Source of the DNA: UMGS172 sp045546555
Lineage (GTDB): Bacteria; Bacillota; Clostridia; Oscillospirales; Acutalibacteraceae
DNA: 25,074 nt
Direction: 5' to 3'
Assembly (NCBI GenBank): GCA_045546555.1
Contig: JAZQCY010000117.1
Coordinates: 1-25,074 of the forward strand
Each line of letters opens with the position of its first letter. The first letter of the stretch is position 1. Of the stretch, positions 15,853-23,496 are shown piece by piece. The notes under the pieces are model-generated. The model did no database searches and was not told the origin of the DNA. It saw only the letters and a list, made by a program, of their open reading frames with translations. The position numbers were made by a program, and so were the translations under genes.

Positions 15853-16470
15853 TCAAATTATAAAATAGTCTTTTTTATCCAAACTGTAACTGTCAGCGGC
15901 GATAAGCAAGGCCGGATCAAGCCAACCGGTCAACATCCATTTGTTGTTTGTGTAGTCAAAAACGGCAATTGTGCAATTAGGGCGGCGCACCGCAGAGGAA
16001 TCATGCTCACCGATAACGAGCTTCAGCATACGTGACAGAACACCGCCGTGTGTAAATACGGCAACGCTGTTGTGATCGGAGGCTTCAAGTGTGGCCAAAA
16101 ACTGCTCCAAACGCTCGGACAGCATTTTGCGGTTTTCACCGCCAAAGCGTGTAAAATCCATTGTTTTAAACGCCTCTTGAATATCGGGATTGGTATACAC
16201 AATGGGCTGGTTTTCCAAGGTGCCCAAAGAACGCTCACGTATCAATGCAGAGGTTTCGGGTTCACGGTTTGGGAAAACGATCTTGGCAGTTTGTATGGCA
16301 CGGCAAAGGTCGCTGGAGTATACCTTGTCAAACTTAAAGCTCGACATAAAAGGTTTTATCGACTCGGCATCCTTTCGGCCTTTTTCGGTCAAGGGACAGT
16401 CTACCCATCCGGTAAACAGCTTTTTTTGATTGTTTTCGCTTTCACCGTGACGAATCATAAATAAACGCAT
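15853..16470 (-). CDS. histidine phosphatase family protein (GpmB/CobC-like)
   Basis: A 205-residue member of the histidine phosphatase (phosphoglycerate mutase-like) superfamily. The phosphorylated histidine is H8 in MIRHGES, with R7 beside it; R57, E79 in IRERSLGTLE and H141 in FTHGG complete the active site. The pattern and size fit a broad-specificity phosphatase or a GpmB/CobC-type enzyme; the substrate cannot be read from sequence. The ATG follows GGGGGTG. It heads an operon with the DnaD and DnaC-like genes, expressed from the promoter at 16501-16529. No metabolic link with replication is evident, so the joint operon may be incidental. Confidence 0.9.
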   Translation of the reverse strand: MRLFMIRHGESENNQKKLFTGWVDCPLTEKGRKDAESIKPFMSSFKFDKVYSSDLCRAIQTAKIVFPNREPETSALIRERSLGTLENQPIVYTNPDIQEAFKTMDFTRFGGENRKMLSERLEQFLATLEASDHNSVAVFTHGGVLSRMLKLVIGEHDSSAVRRPNCTIAVFDYTNNKWMLTGWLDPALLIAADSYSLDKKDYFII

Positions 16471-16500
16471 CCCAACACCCCCAAACTATGTATCTAATAC

Positions 16501-16529
16501 ATTATAACATCAGCGCAAACAAATGTAAA
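16501..16529 (-). promoter_or_regulatory. promoter of the phosphatase-dnaD-dnaC operon
   Basis: On the minus strand, TTTACA (16524-16529) and TATAAT (16501-16506) with 17 bp between, about 30 nt before the start codon. Confidence 0.7.
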
Positions 16530-16567
16530 TACGGTATTTTATTAAAATATTTTTGAAAATTAAAGTT

Positions 16568-16610
16568 GAGGAAAAGAGAGGAAACAAGAGAAAACAAGAG
16601 AAAATGAGAG
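16568..16610. repeat. phased 10-bp purine tandem repeat upstream of rplM
   Basis: Four copies of a 10-bp unit of the form GAG(G/A)AAA followed by three variable bases, plus a final GAG: units begin at 16568, 16578, 16588, 16598 and 16608. The plus strand is almost all purine. It ends 38 bp before the rplM -35 box, and the space between is AT-rich. The period is close to one DNA helical turn, so the A-tracts are in phase. Confidence 0.8.
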
Positions 16611-16647
16611 CATTGCAAATTTATTTTAAAATTTTGAAAATTTGGTG

Positions 16648-16676
16648 TTGACAAGTGTGTTTCACTGTGGTATTAT
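16648..16676 (+). promoter_or_regulatory. near-consensus promoter of rplM-rpsI
   Basis: TTGACA (16648-16653) and TATTAT (16671-16676) with 17 bp between. Transcription would start near 16683, giving a leader of only about 34 nt. That is too short for the structured L13 leader known in some Firmicutes. Confidence 0.85.
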
Positions 16677-16716
16677 ATCAAGGCTGAAAAAAGAATTTTA
16701 TTCGGAGGTTAACGTT

Positions 16717-17145
16717 ATGTCTACTTTTATGGCAAAACCCGCCGATGTTACCCGTAAGTGGTACATCATCGACGCTGCAGGCAAGCCCCTCGGCCGTGTT
16801 GCTGCCAAGGCTGCCGAGCTTCTTCGCGGAAAAGTAAAGCCCACTTTCACTCCTCATGTTGACTGTGGCGATCACGTAATCATCATCAACTGTGAGAAGG
16901 CTGTTCTCACCGGTAACAAGCTGGAGAAGAAATTCTACTACCGTCATACCGGTTATGTTGGCGGCCTCAAGGCAGTTCAGTATGCCACTTTGATGGCAGA
17001 GAGACCTGAGCTCGCAATGGAGCTTGCTGTTAAGGGCATGGTTCCCGATACCACTATCGGCAGACAGGCTCTCACCAGACTTCGCATCTACAAGGGTGCT
17101 GAGCACGTACACGCAGCTCAGAAGCCTGAAGAGTATGCGTTTTAA
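16717..17145 (+). CDS. rplM: 50S ribosomal protein L13
   Basis: Ribosomal protein L13, 142 residues, an early assembly protein of the large subunit. It shows TRKWYIIDAAGKPLGRVA near the N-terminus, DCGDHVIIINCEKAVLTG, YRHTGYVGGLK and the C-terminal LRIYKGAEHVHAAQKPE. The ATG at 16717 follows CGGAGG; the frame extends upstream to 16642 but that part covers the promoter. It is 19 nt before rpsI, the conserved L13-S9 pair. Confidence 0.98.
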   Translation: MSTFMAKPADVTRKWYIIDAAGKPLGRVAAKAAELLRGKVKPTFTPHVDCGDHVIIINCEKAVLTGNKLEKKFYYRHTGYVGGLKAVQYATLMAERPELAMELAVKGMVPDTTIGRQALTRLRIYKGAEHVHAAQKPEEYAF

Positions 17146-17164
17146 TTGAAGGGAGGACATACTG

Positions 17165-17562
17165 ATGTTTGAAGGAAAGCCTTATTTCTATGGAACCGGC
17201 AGAAGAAAGAGTTCTGTCGCACGTGTACGTGTTTACAACGGTACCGGTAAAATCACCATTAACGACCGTGATATCGAAGAGTATTTCGGTCTTGAGACCC
17301 TGAAGCTTATCGTTCGTCAGCCTTTGGCACTCACCGGCAACCTCGACAAGTTCGATATCGTTTGCCGTGTTGCAGGTGCGGTGTTACCGGACAGGCCGGT
17401 GCTATCCGTCACGGTCTCTCCCGTGCACTCCTCCAGTTCAATGAGGAGCTTCGTCCCGAGCTCAAGAAGGCAGGCTTCTTGACCCGTGACCCGAGAATGA
17501 AAGAGCGTAAGAAGTACGGACTCAAAGGAGCTCGTCGCGCACCCCAGTTCTCAAAGAGATAA
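17165..17562 (+). CDS. rpsI: 30S ribosomal protein S9, with an apparent 1-nt deletion
   Basis: Ribosomal protein S9, whose C-terminal tail reaches the P-site tRNA. The first 71 codons read normally (FYGTGRRKSSVARVRVYNGT, then FDIVCRVAG at about 66-71). From about 17378 the frame is lost. The family sequence continues in another frame as GVTGQAGAIRHG, RDPRMKERKKYG and the tail RRAPQFSKR, ending at 17562. The normal codons GGT-GGC-GGT here read GGT-GC-GGT, so a single G is missing at 17378-17379. With it restored the protein is 132 residues, normal for S9. S9 is needed for normal growth, so a sequencing or assembly error is the likeliest cause. The ATG follows GGGAGGA, 19 nt after rplM. The 3' end is duplicated downstream. 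Confidence 0.93.
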
Positions 17563-17608
17563 TCTGTTATCTTGCTTTTTACAAGCCTTGTGGAAACACA
17601 GGGCTTGT
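17541..17608 (+). repeat. direct repeat, copy 1: rpsI 3' end plus terminator
   Basis: This 68-bp segment covers the last codons of rpsI (PQFSKR and stop) and the terminator stem. It recurs 157 bp downstream at 17698-17765 with only two mismatches (TCAAAG/TCGAAG and AATCTG/AATCAG). Confidence 0.93.
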
Positions 17609-17614
17609 ATTTTT
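17581..17614 (+). terminator. rpsI terminator, first copy
   Basis: Stem ACAAGCC...GGCTTGT (17581-17587 / 17602-17608) with an inner TGTG/CACA pairing around a GAAA loop, followed by A and five T. It is 19 nt after the rpsI stop. Confidence 0.88.
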
Positions 17615-17697
17615 GCGCTCCGAGCGCTCGTCGCCGCGCTTACTGCGCCCGTCCCCTCTGTCTGCTTCGCAGACATGTCCCCATTTTATGGGGAGTT
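17615..17697. repeat. GC-rich hairpin element between duplicated terminators
   Basis: An 83-bp GC-rich insert between the two rpsI-tail copies. It holds three palindromes: GCGCT-CCG-AGCGC near its start, GTCTGC-TTC-GCAGAC (about 17669-17683), and TCCCC-ATTTTA-TGGGGA (about 17687-17693 onward). It codes for nothing recognisable. It resembles REP-like intergenic repeats of gut Clostridia; genome copy number cannot be seen here. Confidence 0.65.
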
Positions 17698-17765
17698 ACC
17701 CCAGTTCTCGAAGAGATAATCAGTTATCTTGCTTTTTACAAGCCTTGTGGAAACACAGGGCTTGT
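17698..17765 (+). repeat. direct repeat, copy 2: rpsI 3' end plus terminator
   Basis: Second copy of the rpsI tail and terminator, including a second PQFSKR-stop reading that is not attached to any rpsI body. It begins sharply at ACCCCAG; the base before it does not match copy 1. Confidence 0.93.
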
Positions 17766-17770
17766 TTTTT
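17738..17770 (+). terminator. rpsI terminator, second copy
   Basis: The same stem as the first terminator (17738-17744 / 17759-17765), now with a better run of T (17765-17770). Confidence 0.88.
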
Positions 17771-17774
17771 ATTT

Positions 17775-17802
17775 GTAAAAAAGAGCGACGATTTCGTCGC
17801 TC
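17775..17802 (-). terminator. terminator of the RluA-family gene
   Basis: Stem GAGCGACGA (17783-17791) / TCGTCGCTC (17794-17802). On the minus strand it is followed by about six T (17777-17782). It lies 8 nt beyond the stop of the pseudouridine synthase gene. Confidence 0.88.
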
Positions 17803-17810
17803 CTTTCGTT

Positions 17811-18776
17811 TTAGTATTTAATTTCCGGGAAGAGCTGATCGGCGAACCAGACCTTGGGGACGGTGAAGGTTTTGCCGTTCAAATATTCCAAAATTCCGCC
17901 GTCGGTGGTGAAGTTGAATTTTAACTTATAAGAATAAAGCGCCTGATACTTAAAGCCTTTTGCCTTATCCTTTTGGTTTACGCCGTATTTGCCGTCTCCG
18001 AGCAACGGATGCCCGATAGATGCCATGTGCGCCCTTATCTGATGGGTGCGGCCTGTGAGCAGTTCAACCTTTAAAAGTGACAATCCGTCGTGTGAGGCCA
18101 TGACCGAATACTTTGTGCTGACGGTCTTGGTTTCGGAGGTCTTAGTGGATTTGATATAGACCTGCTTTCTGTCCTCATTTTTCTCAAGGAAGCCTTCCAG
18201 AATATCCTCTCTTTTTTTGGGCGTTCCGTGAACAACGCAGAGGTACAGCTTATCAAGCTCACGTGTCTTGATCTTATCGCACAAAATACGCAGAGCCTCG
18301 GCGTTTTTGGCGGCAATGACAATACCTCCCGTGTTTCGGTCGATACGGTTGGCGAGGCTGGGTCTGAAGCTGTTTTCGGCCTCGGGGTCATACTCGCCCT
18401 TCTCATACAAATAACGTTGTATACGGGCAATAAGCGTGTCGTTATACTCATTCTCATCGGGGTGGACAAGCAGACCTTGCTTTTTATCGGCAAGCAGGAT
18501 GTTCTCGTCCTCGTAAACAATGTCCAGCACCTTTGAAGCCGACATAAAGTCGTACTTGGGGCTTTTGGGTTCGAAAAATTCATCGTTGATATACATTTCA
18601 ACGACCGAGCCCAACTGCAACCGAGTGTTTATCTCGGCACGCTTGCCGTCCACCTTGATGCGCTTGAGTCTTATGTATTTGTAAAGCAAGGTTGTGGGAA
18701 GCAGGGGAGCCGTTTTTACGACAAATTTGTCCAGCCGCAGTCCTGCATCGTTTTTGCCTACTGTAAAAGATTTCAT
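17811..18776 (-). CDS. RluA-family pseudouridine synthase
   Basis: A 321-residue RNA pseudouridine synthase of the RluA/RluC/RluD group, which isomerises uridines in 23S rRNA or tRNA. An N-terminal S4-like RNA-binding domain (about 12-75; LDKFVVKTAPLLP, RIKVDGKRAEINTRLQLG) precedes the catalytic domain (about 85-300). The catalytic aspartate is D146 in ANRIDRNTGG, and the LLTGRTHQIRAHMASIGHPLLGD motif lies near residue 240. Length and the S4 domain favour RluC or RluD types, but the target cannot be named. The ATG at 18774-18776 follows GAGGCA, and the gene has its own promoter and terminator. Confidence 0.93.
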   Translation of the reverse strand: MKSFTVGKNDAGLRLDKFVVKTAPLLPTTLLYKYIRLKRIKVDGKRAEINTRLQLGSVVEMYINDEFFEPKSPKYDFMSASKVLDIVYEDENILLADKKQGLLVHPDENEYNDTLIARIQRYLYEKGEYDPEAENSFRPSLANRIDRNTGGIVIAAKNAEALRILCDKIKTRELDKLYLCVVHGTPKKREDILEGFLEKNEDRKQVYIKSTKTSETKTVSTKYSVMASHDGLSLLKVELLTGRTHQIRAHMASIGHPLLGDGKYGVNQKDKAKGFKYQALYSYKLKFNFTTDGGILEYLNGKTFTVPKVWFADQLFPEIKY

Positions 18777-18805
18777 AAAATGCCTCGCAAAGATTTATTG
18801 GGTAT

Positions 18806-18834
18806 ATTATACATTAAATATTGCTCATTGGCAA
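18806..18834 (-). promoter_or_regulatory. candidate promoter of the RluA-family gene
   Basis: On the minus strand, TTGCCA (18829-18834) and TATAAT (18806-18811) with 17 bp between, about 30 nt before the start. Confidence 0.65.
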
Positions 18835-18869
18835 GATGCAATTAAATATTAACTGCAAACCAACGCAAT

Positions 18870-18920
18870 CCCCCAGTCGTTTTGCACACAAAACGACAGC
18901 CCCCTTTAGGCAAGGGGGCC
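18870..18920. repeat. REP-like double hairpin element
   Basis: Two adjacent perfect hairpins: GTCGTTTT (18876-18883) / AAAACGAC (18890-18897), and GCCCCCTT (18899-18906) / AAGGGGGC (18912-18919). It lies 25 bp beyond the stop of the large dockerin protein gene and may end its transcript, though there is no T-run directly after the stem. The arrangement resembles a short repeat seen many times in Clostridia genomes. Confidence 0.65.
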
Positions 18921-18944
18921 GTTTGAAGCGAATTATTTGGTTGT

Positions 18945-21900
18945 TTACTTTACGGGAGGGTTGATGACGATGGTAAATGAGGTTTCGTCCGAGGGCAAGG
19001 TGACAATACCGTAATCATCAATAAATTCGGTGTCACTCACGTCAAATGTGTAATACGTGCCGACGGGTTGGATAGCGATCTGCAGCTTTGCGTTGCCGCT
19101 GACCGTAGTGTCGACTACGCGGTTGCCCGAAATAAGGTTTCCGTCGGTGTCAAAGCGTGCAAGCTCAATGCCGTACTCGTTATACACCGTGATACCCGTA
19201 AATTCGGGGGCCGAGCCGATTCCGAGATAACTCAGCATCGATGCGGCGCATTGATCTCCAACGGCATTGTAGACGATCTGACTGTAGTGGATGTCGTTGG
19301 TGGGATCTGGCTTGAAAATGCCGTCACGGGACATCTGCTCTGCAGCATTGCTGAAGATAAACAGATCATTCGTGCTGTTGGCCAACGAGTACATAGCCGC
19401 ACGTGCATAGGTGTGTCGGCGGCTGTTCTCCACTGTGTCGTCGTTGGTGTTGTAGCGTGCAAAGAACGAACGGGGAAGAAAGATGCCGCCCATATCAAAG
19501 CTGCAATCAGCCATAAAGCCTTCGTGCATTTCCTTTAAAGCCTTGGCATAGCTTTCGGCGCTGTGAATGGTGGAGGCTTCGGTCTTGTAGGGTGCGTATT
19601 CCTCGTGCTCGCCTTGGTTGTAAACGTAGGCCGTTGCAACAATGTTATAATCCTCATCCAAGGCTTGATAGGTCTTGAGATAGTTGGTTACAGCGTTGTG
19701 GTACAGCATATTTTTACCGCCGTTTGAGCAGGCGCAATCGTAGGTTTCGGGATTAGGTGTCCATTCGTGCATACCGACTGCACCGACCGCCGCCTGAACA
19801 AAGACGATCTTTGCACCCGTGGCTTCGTGTATTGCTTTACCGAACGCAGGGGTGTATCCGCCCATAGTTGATGTACCGCGTGAGGCATCGGCAAGATTAT
19901 ACACATCGTTGGCCGAGGTCAGAGCCGTTACGCAGGAGCCCGAGAAAACGGTGCCCTCCAACGGCCTGGTAGGCTCGGCCGAGATAACGTAATCGGGATG
20001 GGTGGACGGAGCACTTGTGGGATATGATTCCTTATATTTATAAGAATACTCGTACTTGTAGCCAACACCGTCGGTGCTGTTGGACTGTCCGACAACCAAA
20101 ACGATAATTACATCTTCTTTATTGGGATCATATTCAATATCACGGTCAGAGGTGACCTTTTGACTGTACTTTTTCGAGAGGTTTACGACAAGCTCGGGAG
20201 TTTCACTGTCAGAGGTATACTCCTCATAGGTGTGATCCTCATATCCTGTGTAGGGGATGGTCTTGTATCCGGGCCAGTCGGCAATATGTCTTGTGAGGAT
20301 TGCGTTGTCGAGTGCATCGACAGTGCCGTCACCGTTGATATCGGCCGAAAGCTTCTCGAAGTAGTCGAGATCATATCCGGGCCAGCCTGCGATATGTCTT
20401 GTGAGAACGGCGTTATCAAGTGCGTCAACACCGTCTGCAGAGTTGACGTTACCAACGGTGTAAACGGTATCACAATCAGCAAATGCGTTTTCGCCAACTG
20501 CTACCGTTTCGCTCAGCTGTGAACGGTTAAGCTTGTCACAGCCTCTGAATGCAGAGGAACCGATGGTGGCAACGGTAGAAGGAAGGTCTGCATTTTCCAA
20601 AGCGGTGCAGTTCATAAATGCACGGCGCTCGATGGTGGTAAGTCCCAAAGGCAGGACAACAGTCTGCAGCTTGGTTGCATTAAGGAATGCACCTTCTGCA
20701 ATTGTGGTAACTGTTGCAGGCACGGTAAAGGTGGTTGCATCCTTGGCGGCAGGGTAGTACAAAAGGGTCTTCATATCCTTGGTGTACAGAACGCTGTCGA
20801 CCGATACAAAATTCTCATTTGCGGCATCTACGGTAAAGGATTTCATATTCTTAATGCCGTAGAATGCGCCCTTGCCGATGGTGGTTATCGAAGCGGGAAT
20901 ACGAACCGTCTCAAGCTTTCTTGCATATTCAAATGCATATCTGCCGATGGTAGTGGGGCCGTTTTCTATTGTGATATCCTTTACAAATCGGTTATAAAGG
21001 AAGGCGTAATCGCCGATTTCTTCGGTGGGAATGAAGTTATAAGCGGGCTTTACGGTCAACGCTTCATCCGAACCGAGATAACTGTCGAGTGTAAGCTTAT
21101 CTCCCGAGCTGGTGACCTTGTAGTCGGCGGCTTCGTCAACACGTTCAACAACCTCGTCGGGTGATATGCCTTCAATCTTAATGTCGTCGATCAGCATATT
21201 GCCGAATCCCGTACCGCCTATCTGCAGTACGTTATATGTCTTGCTTGTTACAAAACTTGCAAGGAAGGTGTACGAGACCTCAAGCCAACCGTCTGTCGGG
21301 GCATATGCTTTGACCAAAAGGTATTTTTCGTGGTTGGGTGCAGTCTGACTGCTTGCGCCGTAAGAGCCGGTCTGGGTTGCGGAATTGAGTCCGCGTGCAA
21401 TGTGAAGGGCAACATAAGAGCCACTTTCAACATCCAAAACCTTATATTTGAAGGAAACACGGTAGGCCTTGTTCTGTGAAAGCACAACGGCTTTGTCGGC
21501 TTCGTGGAAAAGCGATACAGTATCAACGACTGCAAAGTTGTGGCCTACAAAATCTCCACGAACACCCGTATCGGCAGCCGAACCCGAGACGTTCTGGTCA
21601 ATGTTGTAGTAATAGCTGTAGCCAATTACGCTGTTACTGTCGACGGTGTCGGTGTAGAAGCGGTAGGAGGCATAGCCCTTGTTGGTTGCGGTGCCCTTGG
21701 TAAGTGTGTTATAGGGCGAATGTTTAAAATCTGAAATGGTGTAGCTCACATAGTTGCCGTCATCGGCTTCGGGTTGCTCGGTCAGCCAATCGTTGTGAGT
21801 GCCCCAGGTTCCGCTGTATGCACTGTATCCGCAGCCCTTAGTCTCAAAATCAAGGGTAACCGTGCTTGCGACGGCAATACCGTCGGAGGCATATTTGGTT

Positions 21901-23480
21901 ATGGCTACATCATCAATATAAACGGTGCAGGTTACACCGTTAGCAACAAGGTAAAGATTGTCACAGACGTTATTGTTCTTACAGCTTGAATTGTAATTCC
22001 CTGATTCAAGCGACGACGGTGTGGTAAAGCTGAACCAGCTGTCGTGCCATTCGGTATCAGCGGCAATGTTTATGGTCGATATATTGACCTTATCAAGCGA
22101 AGCATTCCAGGTTGATTGCGATCCGACATATCCTGCAATGCAACCACCGTTGTCACCTGTTGCATTTTTGTATTTGTAGGAAACACGGTATTTGGTGTTG
22201 GGCTCAAGCACATAAGGCGAAGAAGAATCATTTGCCGAAGCCAGTTCAAAGTTGTAGCCGTTACCGTTGGGGGTGTGAAGCATCAGATAAGAGTTGGTGG
22301 GGATGACCGTTTCGGTGATGCGGTCAATATGCGTGCCCCAGGTTCCGCTATAGGCACTGTAGCCCTTACCGAACGTTTCGAAATCGAGCACCACGGTATC
22401 GGCAACGGTTACACCGTCGGCGGCATAACGTGTGATCGTGACGTTATCAATAAAAACGGTGCTTGTGTTACCGTTGACGACAAGGTAAAGTTTGTCACAG
22501 ATATTATTGTTTTTGCAGTTAGCGTTGTAGTTGCCTGATTCAAGCGACGACGGAGTGGTGAAGCTGAACCAAACGTCATGCCACTCGGTATCGGTGGCGA
22601 TGTTCATAGTCGACATTGAAACCTTATCCAACGACCCGCTCCAGGCAGATTGCGACCCGACATAGCCTGCAATACATCCTGCTGCGTCACCCGTGGCATT
22701 TTTATAGCTGTAGGTGATCTTGTATTTGGTGTTGGCAATAAGGGTGTAAGGTGTTGAAGAATCGGGACCGCTTGCAAGCTCCATATTATAGCCGTTGCTG
22801 TTGGGGGTGTGGAGCATCATATAAGAATTGGTTTGAGGTATAACCTCGGTTATGCGATCAATGTTGGTGCCCCATGTGCCATTGTATGCGCTGTAGCCGC
22901 AGTTCTCTGTTTCAAAATCAAGGGTTACGATGTCGGCTGCCGTTGTGCCGTTTGAAGCGTATTTTGTTATTATGACGTTATCAATATAGATCGTGCAGGT
23001 GCCACCGTTGGCGACCAGATACAAACGATCGCAGATGTTGTTGTTTTTACAGCTTGAGCTGTAATTCCCCGATTCAAGCGAGGACGGGGTTGTGAGTGAA
23101 AACCAGGCATTGTGCCACTCGGTGTCGGCAGCAATTCTTATGGTTGAAAAATTGTATTTGTCAAACTTACCGTCATAGGCTGATTTAGAACCGACGTAAC
23201 CCGCAATGCAACCGCTATCGTCACCTGTTGCATTTTTGTAGGTGAAGTCGATGCGGTATTTAGTATTGGCTTCAAGTATATACGGTGATGTCGAGCCACC
23301 CGAAGCGGCAAGCTCCATATTGTATCCGTTGCCGTTAGGAGTGTGAAGCATCATATAGGAGTTGGTGTTTTTGCTTGATGCCGTTTCAATCGCACCAAAG
23401 GTCACAGTAAGGCCTGATAGGACGGTCAGCATCATAACAAACACAAGACATAAAGAAATTATCCGTTTTGTTGTTTTCAT
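18945..23480 (-). CDS. secreted multidomain dockerin-esterase with LRR and tandem repeats
   Basis: A 1511-residue extracellular protein. A signal peptide occupies about residues 1-30. Three tandem 178-residue repeats follow at 40-217, 218-395 and 396-573; each ends in GYSAY-x-GTWGT and looks like a beta-sandwich, carbohydrate-binding-like unit. A different beta-rich region runs from 576 to about 780, then BspA-type LRRs (LRR_5) from about 820 to 1005. A dockerin type I lies at about 1010-1075. A SASA/SGNH esterase domain runs from about 1125 to the end, with S1133 in VVGQSNS, E1291 in YNQGEHEE, and D1396 and H1398 in TNDIHYSQ. The enzyme would deacetylate polysaccharide outside the cell, and the dockerin would attach it to a cohesin scaffold if one exists. 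The ATG at 23480 follows AAAGGTGATG. A paralogue lies upstream at 23748. Confidence 0.9.
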   Translation of the reverse strand: MKTTKRIISLCLVFVMMLTVLSGLTVTFGAIETASSKNTNSYMMLHTPNGNGYNMELAASGGSTSPYILEANTKYRIDFTYKNATGDDSGCIAGYVGSKSAYDGKFDKYNFSTIRIAADTEWHNAWFSLTTPSSLESGNYSSSCKNNNICDRLYLVANGGTCTIYIDNVIITKYASNGTTAADIVTLDFETENCGYSAYNGTWGTNIDRITEVIPQTNSYMMLHTPNSNGYNMELASGPDSSTPYTLIANTKYKITYSYKNATGDAAGCIAGYVGSQSAWSGSLDKVSMSTMNIATDTEWHDVWFSFTTPSSLESGNYNANCKNNNICDKLYLVVNGNTSTVFIDNVTITRYAADGVTVADTVVLDFETFGKGYSAYSGTWGTHIDRITETVIPTNSYLMLHTPNGNGYNFELASANDSSSPYVLEPNTKYRVSYKYKNATGDNGGCIAGYVGSQSTWNASLDKVNISTINIAADTEWHDSWFSFTTPSSLESGNYNSSCKNNNVCDNLYLVANGVTCTVYIDDVAITKYASDGIAVASTVTLDFETKGCGYSAYSGTWGTHNDWLTEQPEADDGNYVSYTISDFKHSPYNTLTKGTATNKGYASYRFYTDTVDSNSVIGYSYYYNIDQNVSGSAADTGVRGDFVGHNFAVVDTVSLFHEADKAVVLSQNKAYRVSFKYKVLDVESGSYVALHIARGLNSATQTGSYGASSQTAPNHEKYLLVKAYAPTDGWLEVSYTFLASFVTSKTYNVLQIGGTGFGNMLIDDIKIEGISPDEVVERVDEAADYKVTSSGDKLTLDSYLGSDEALTVKPAYNFIPTEEIGDYAFLYNRFVKDITIENGPTTIGRYAFEYARKLETVRIPASITTIGKGAFYGIKNMKSFTVDAANENFVSVDSVLYTKDMKTLLYYPAAKDATTFTVPATVTTIAEGAFLNATKLQTVVLPLGLTTIERRAFMNCTALENADLPSTVATIGSSAFRGCDKLNRSQLSETVAVGENAFADCDTVYTVGNVNSADGVDALDNAVLTRHIAGWPGYDLDYFEKLSADINGDGTVDALDNAILTRHIADWPGYKTIPYTGYEDHTYEEYTSDSETPELVVNLSKKYSQKVTSDRDIEYDPNKEDVIIVLVVGQSNSTDGVGYKYEYSYKYKESYPTSAPSTHPDYVISAEPTRPLEGTVFSGSCVTALTSANDVYNLADASRGTSTMGGYTPAFGKAIHEATGAKIVFVQAAVGAVGMHEWTPNPETYDCACSNGGKNMLYHNAVTNYLKTYQALDEDYNIVATAYVYNQGEHEEYAPYKTEASTIHSAESYAKALKEMHEGFMADCSFDMGGIFLPRSFFARYNTNDDTVENSRRHTYARAAMYSLANSTNDLFIFSNAAEQMSRDGIFKPDPTNDIHYSQIVYNAVGDQCAASMLSYLGIGSAPEFTGITVYNEYGIELARFDTDGNLISGNRVVDTTVSGNAKLQIAIQPVGTYYTFDVSDTEFIDDYGIVTLPSDETSFTIVINPPVK
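20180..20277 (-). repeat. 98-bp identical tract, copy in the complete gene
   Basis: This segment encodes the end of the dockerin and the linker to the esterase (WPGYKTIPYTGYEDHTYEEY and the following SDSETPELVVNLS). It is identical, base for base, to 24977-25074 in the neighbouring gene. Confidence 0.95.
21762..23363 (-). repeat. three tandem 534-bp coding repeats
   Basis: The three 178-residue units of the dockerin-esterase, coded at 22830-23363, 22296-22829 and 21762-22295. All have exactly the same length. Shared landmarks are NSY(M/L)MLHTPN, YKNATGD, CIAGYVGS, TEWH, TTPSSLESGNY, CKNNN and LDFET. Confidence 0.95.
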
Positions 23481-23496
23481 AACATCACCTTTTGAA

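Noticed and set aside
16568..16610. CRISPR-like array
   Set aside because: The 10-bp units are contiguous with no spacers, so this is a simple tandem repeat.
16680..16716. L13 autoregulatory leader RNA
   Set aside because: The predicted leader is only about 34 nt and shows no strong stem, so there is no room for that element.
17165..17562. Programmed ribosomal frameshift in rpsI
   Set aside because: No slippery heptamer or downstream pseudoknot was seen at the junction, and S9 is not known to be recoded; a missing base explains it more simply.
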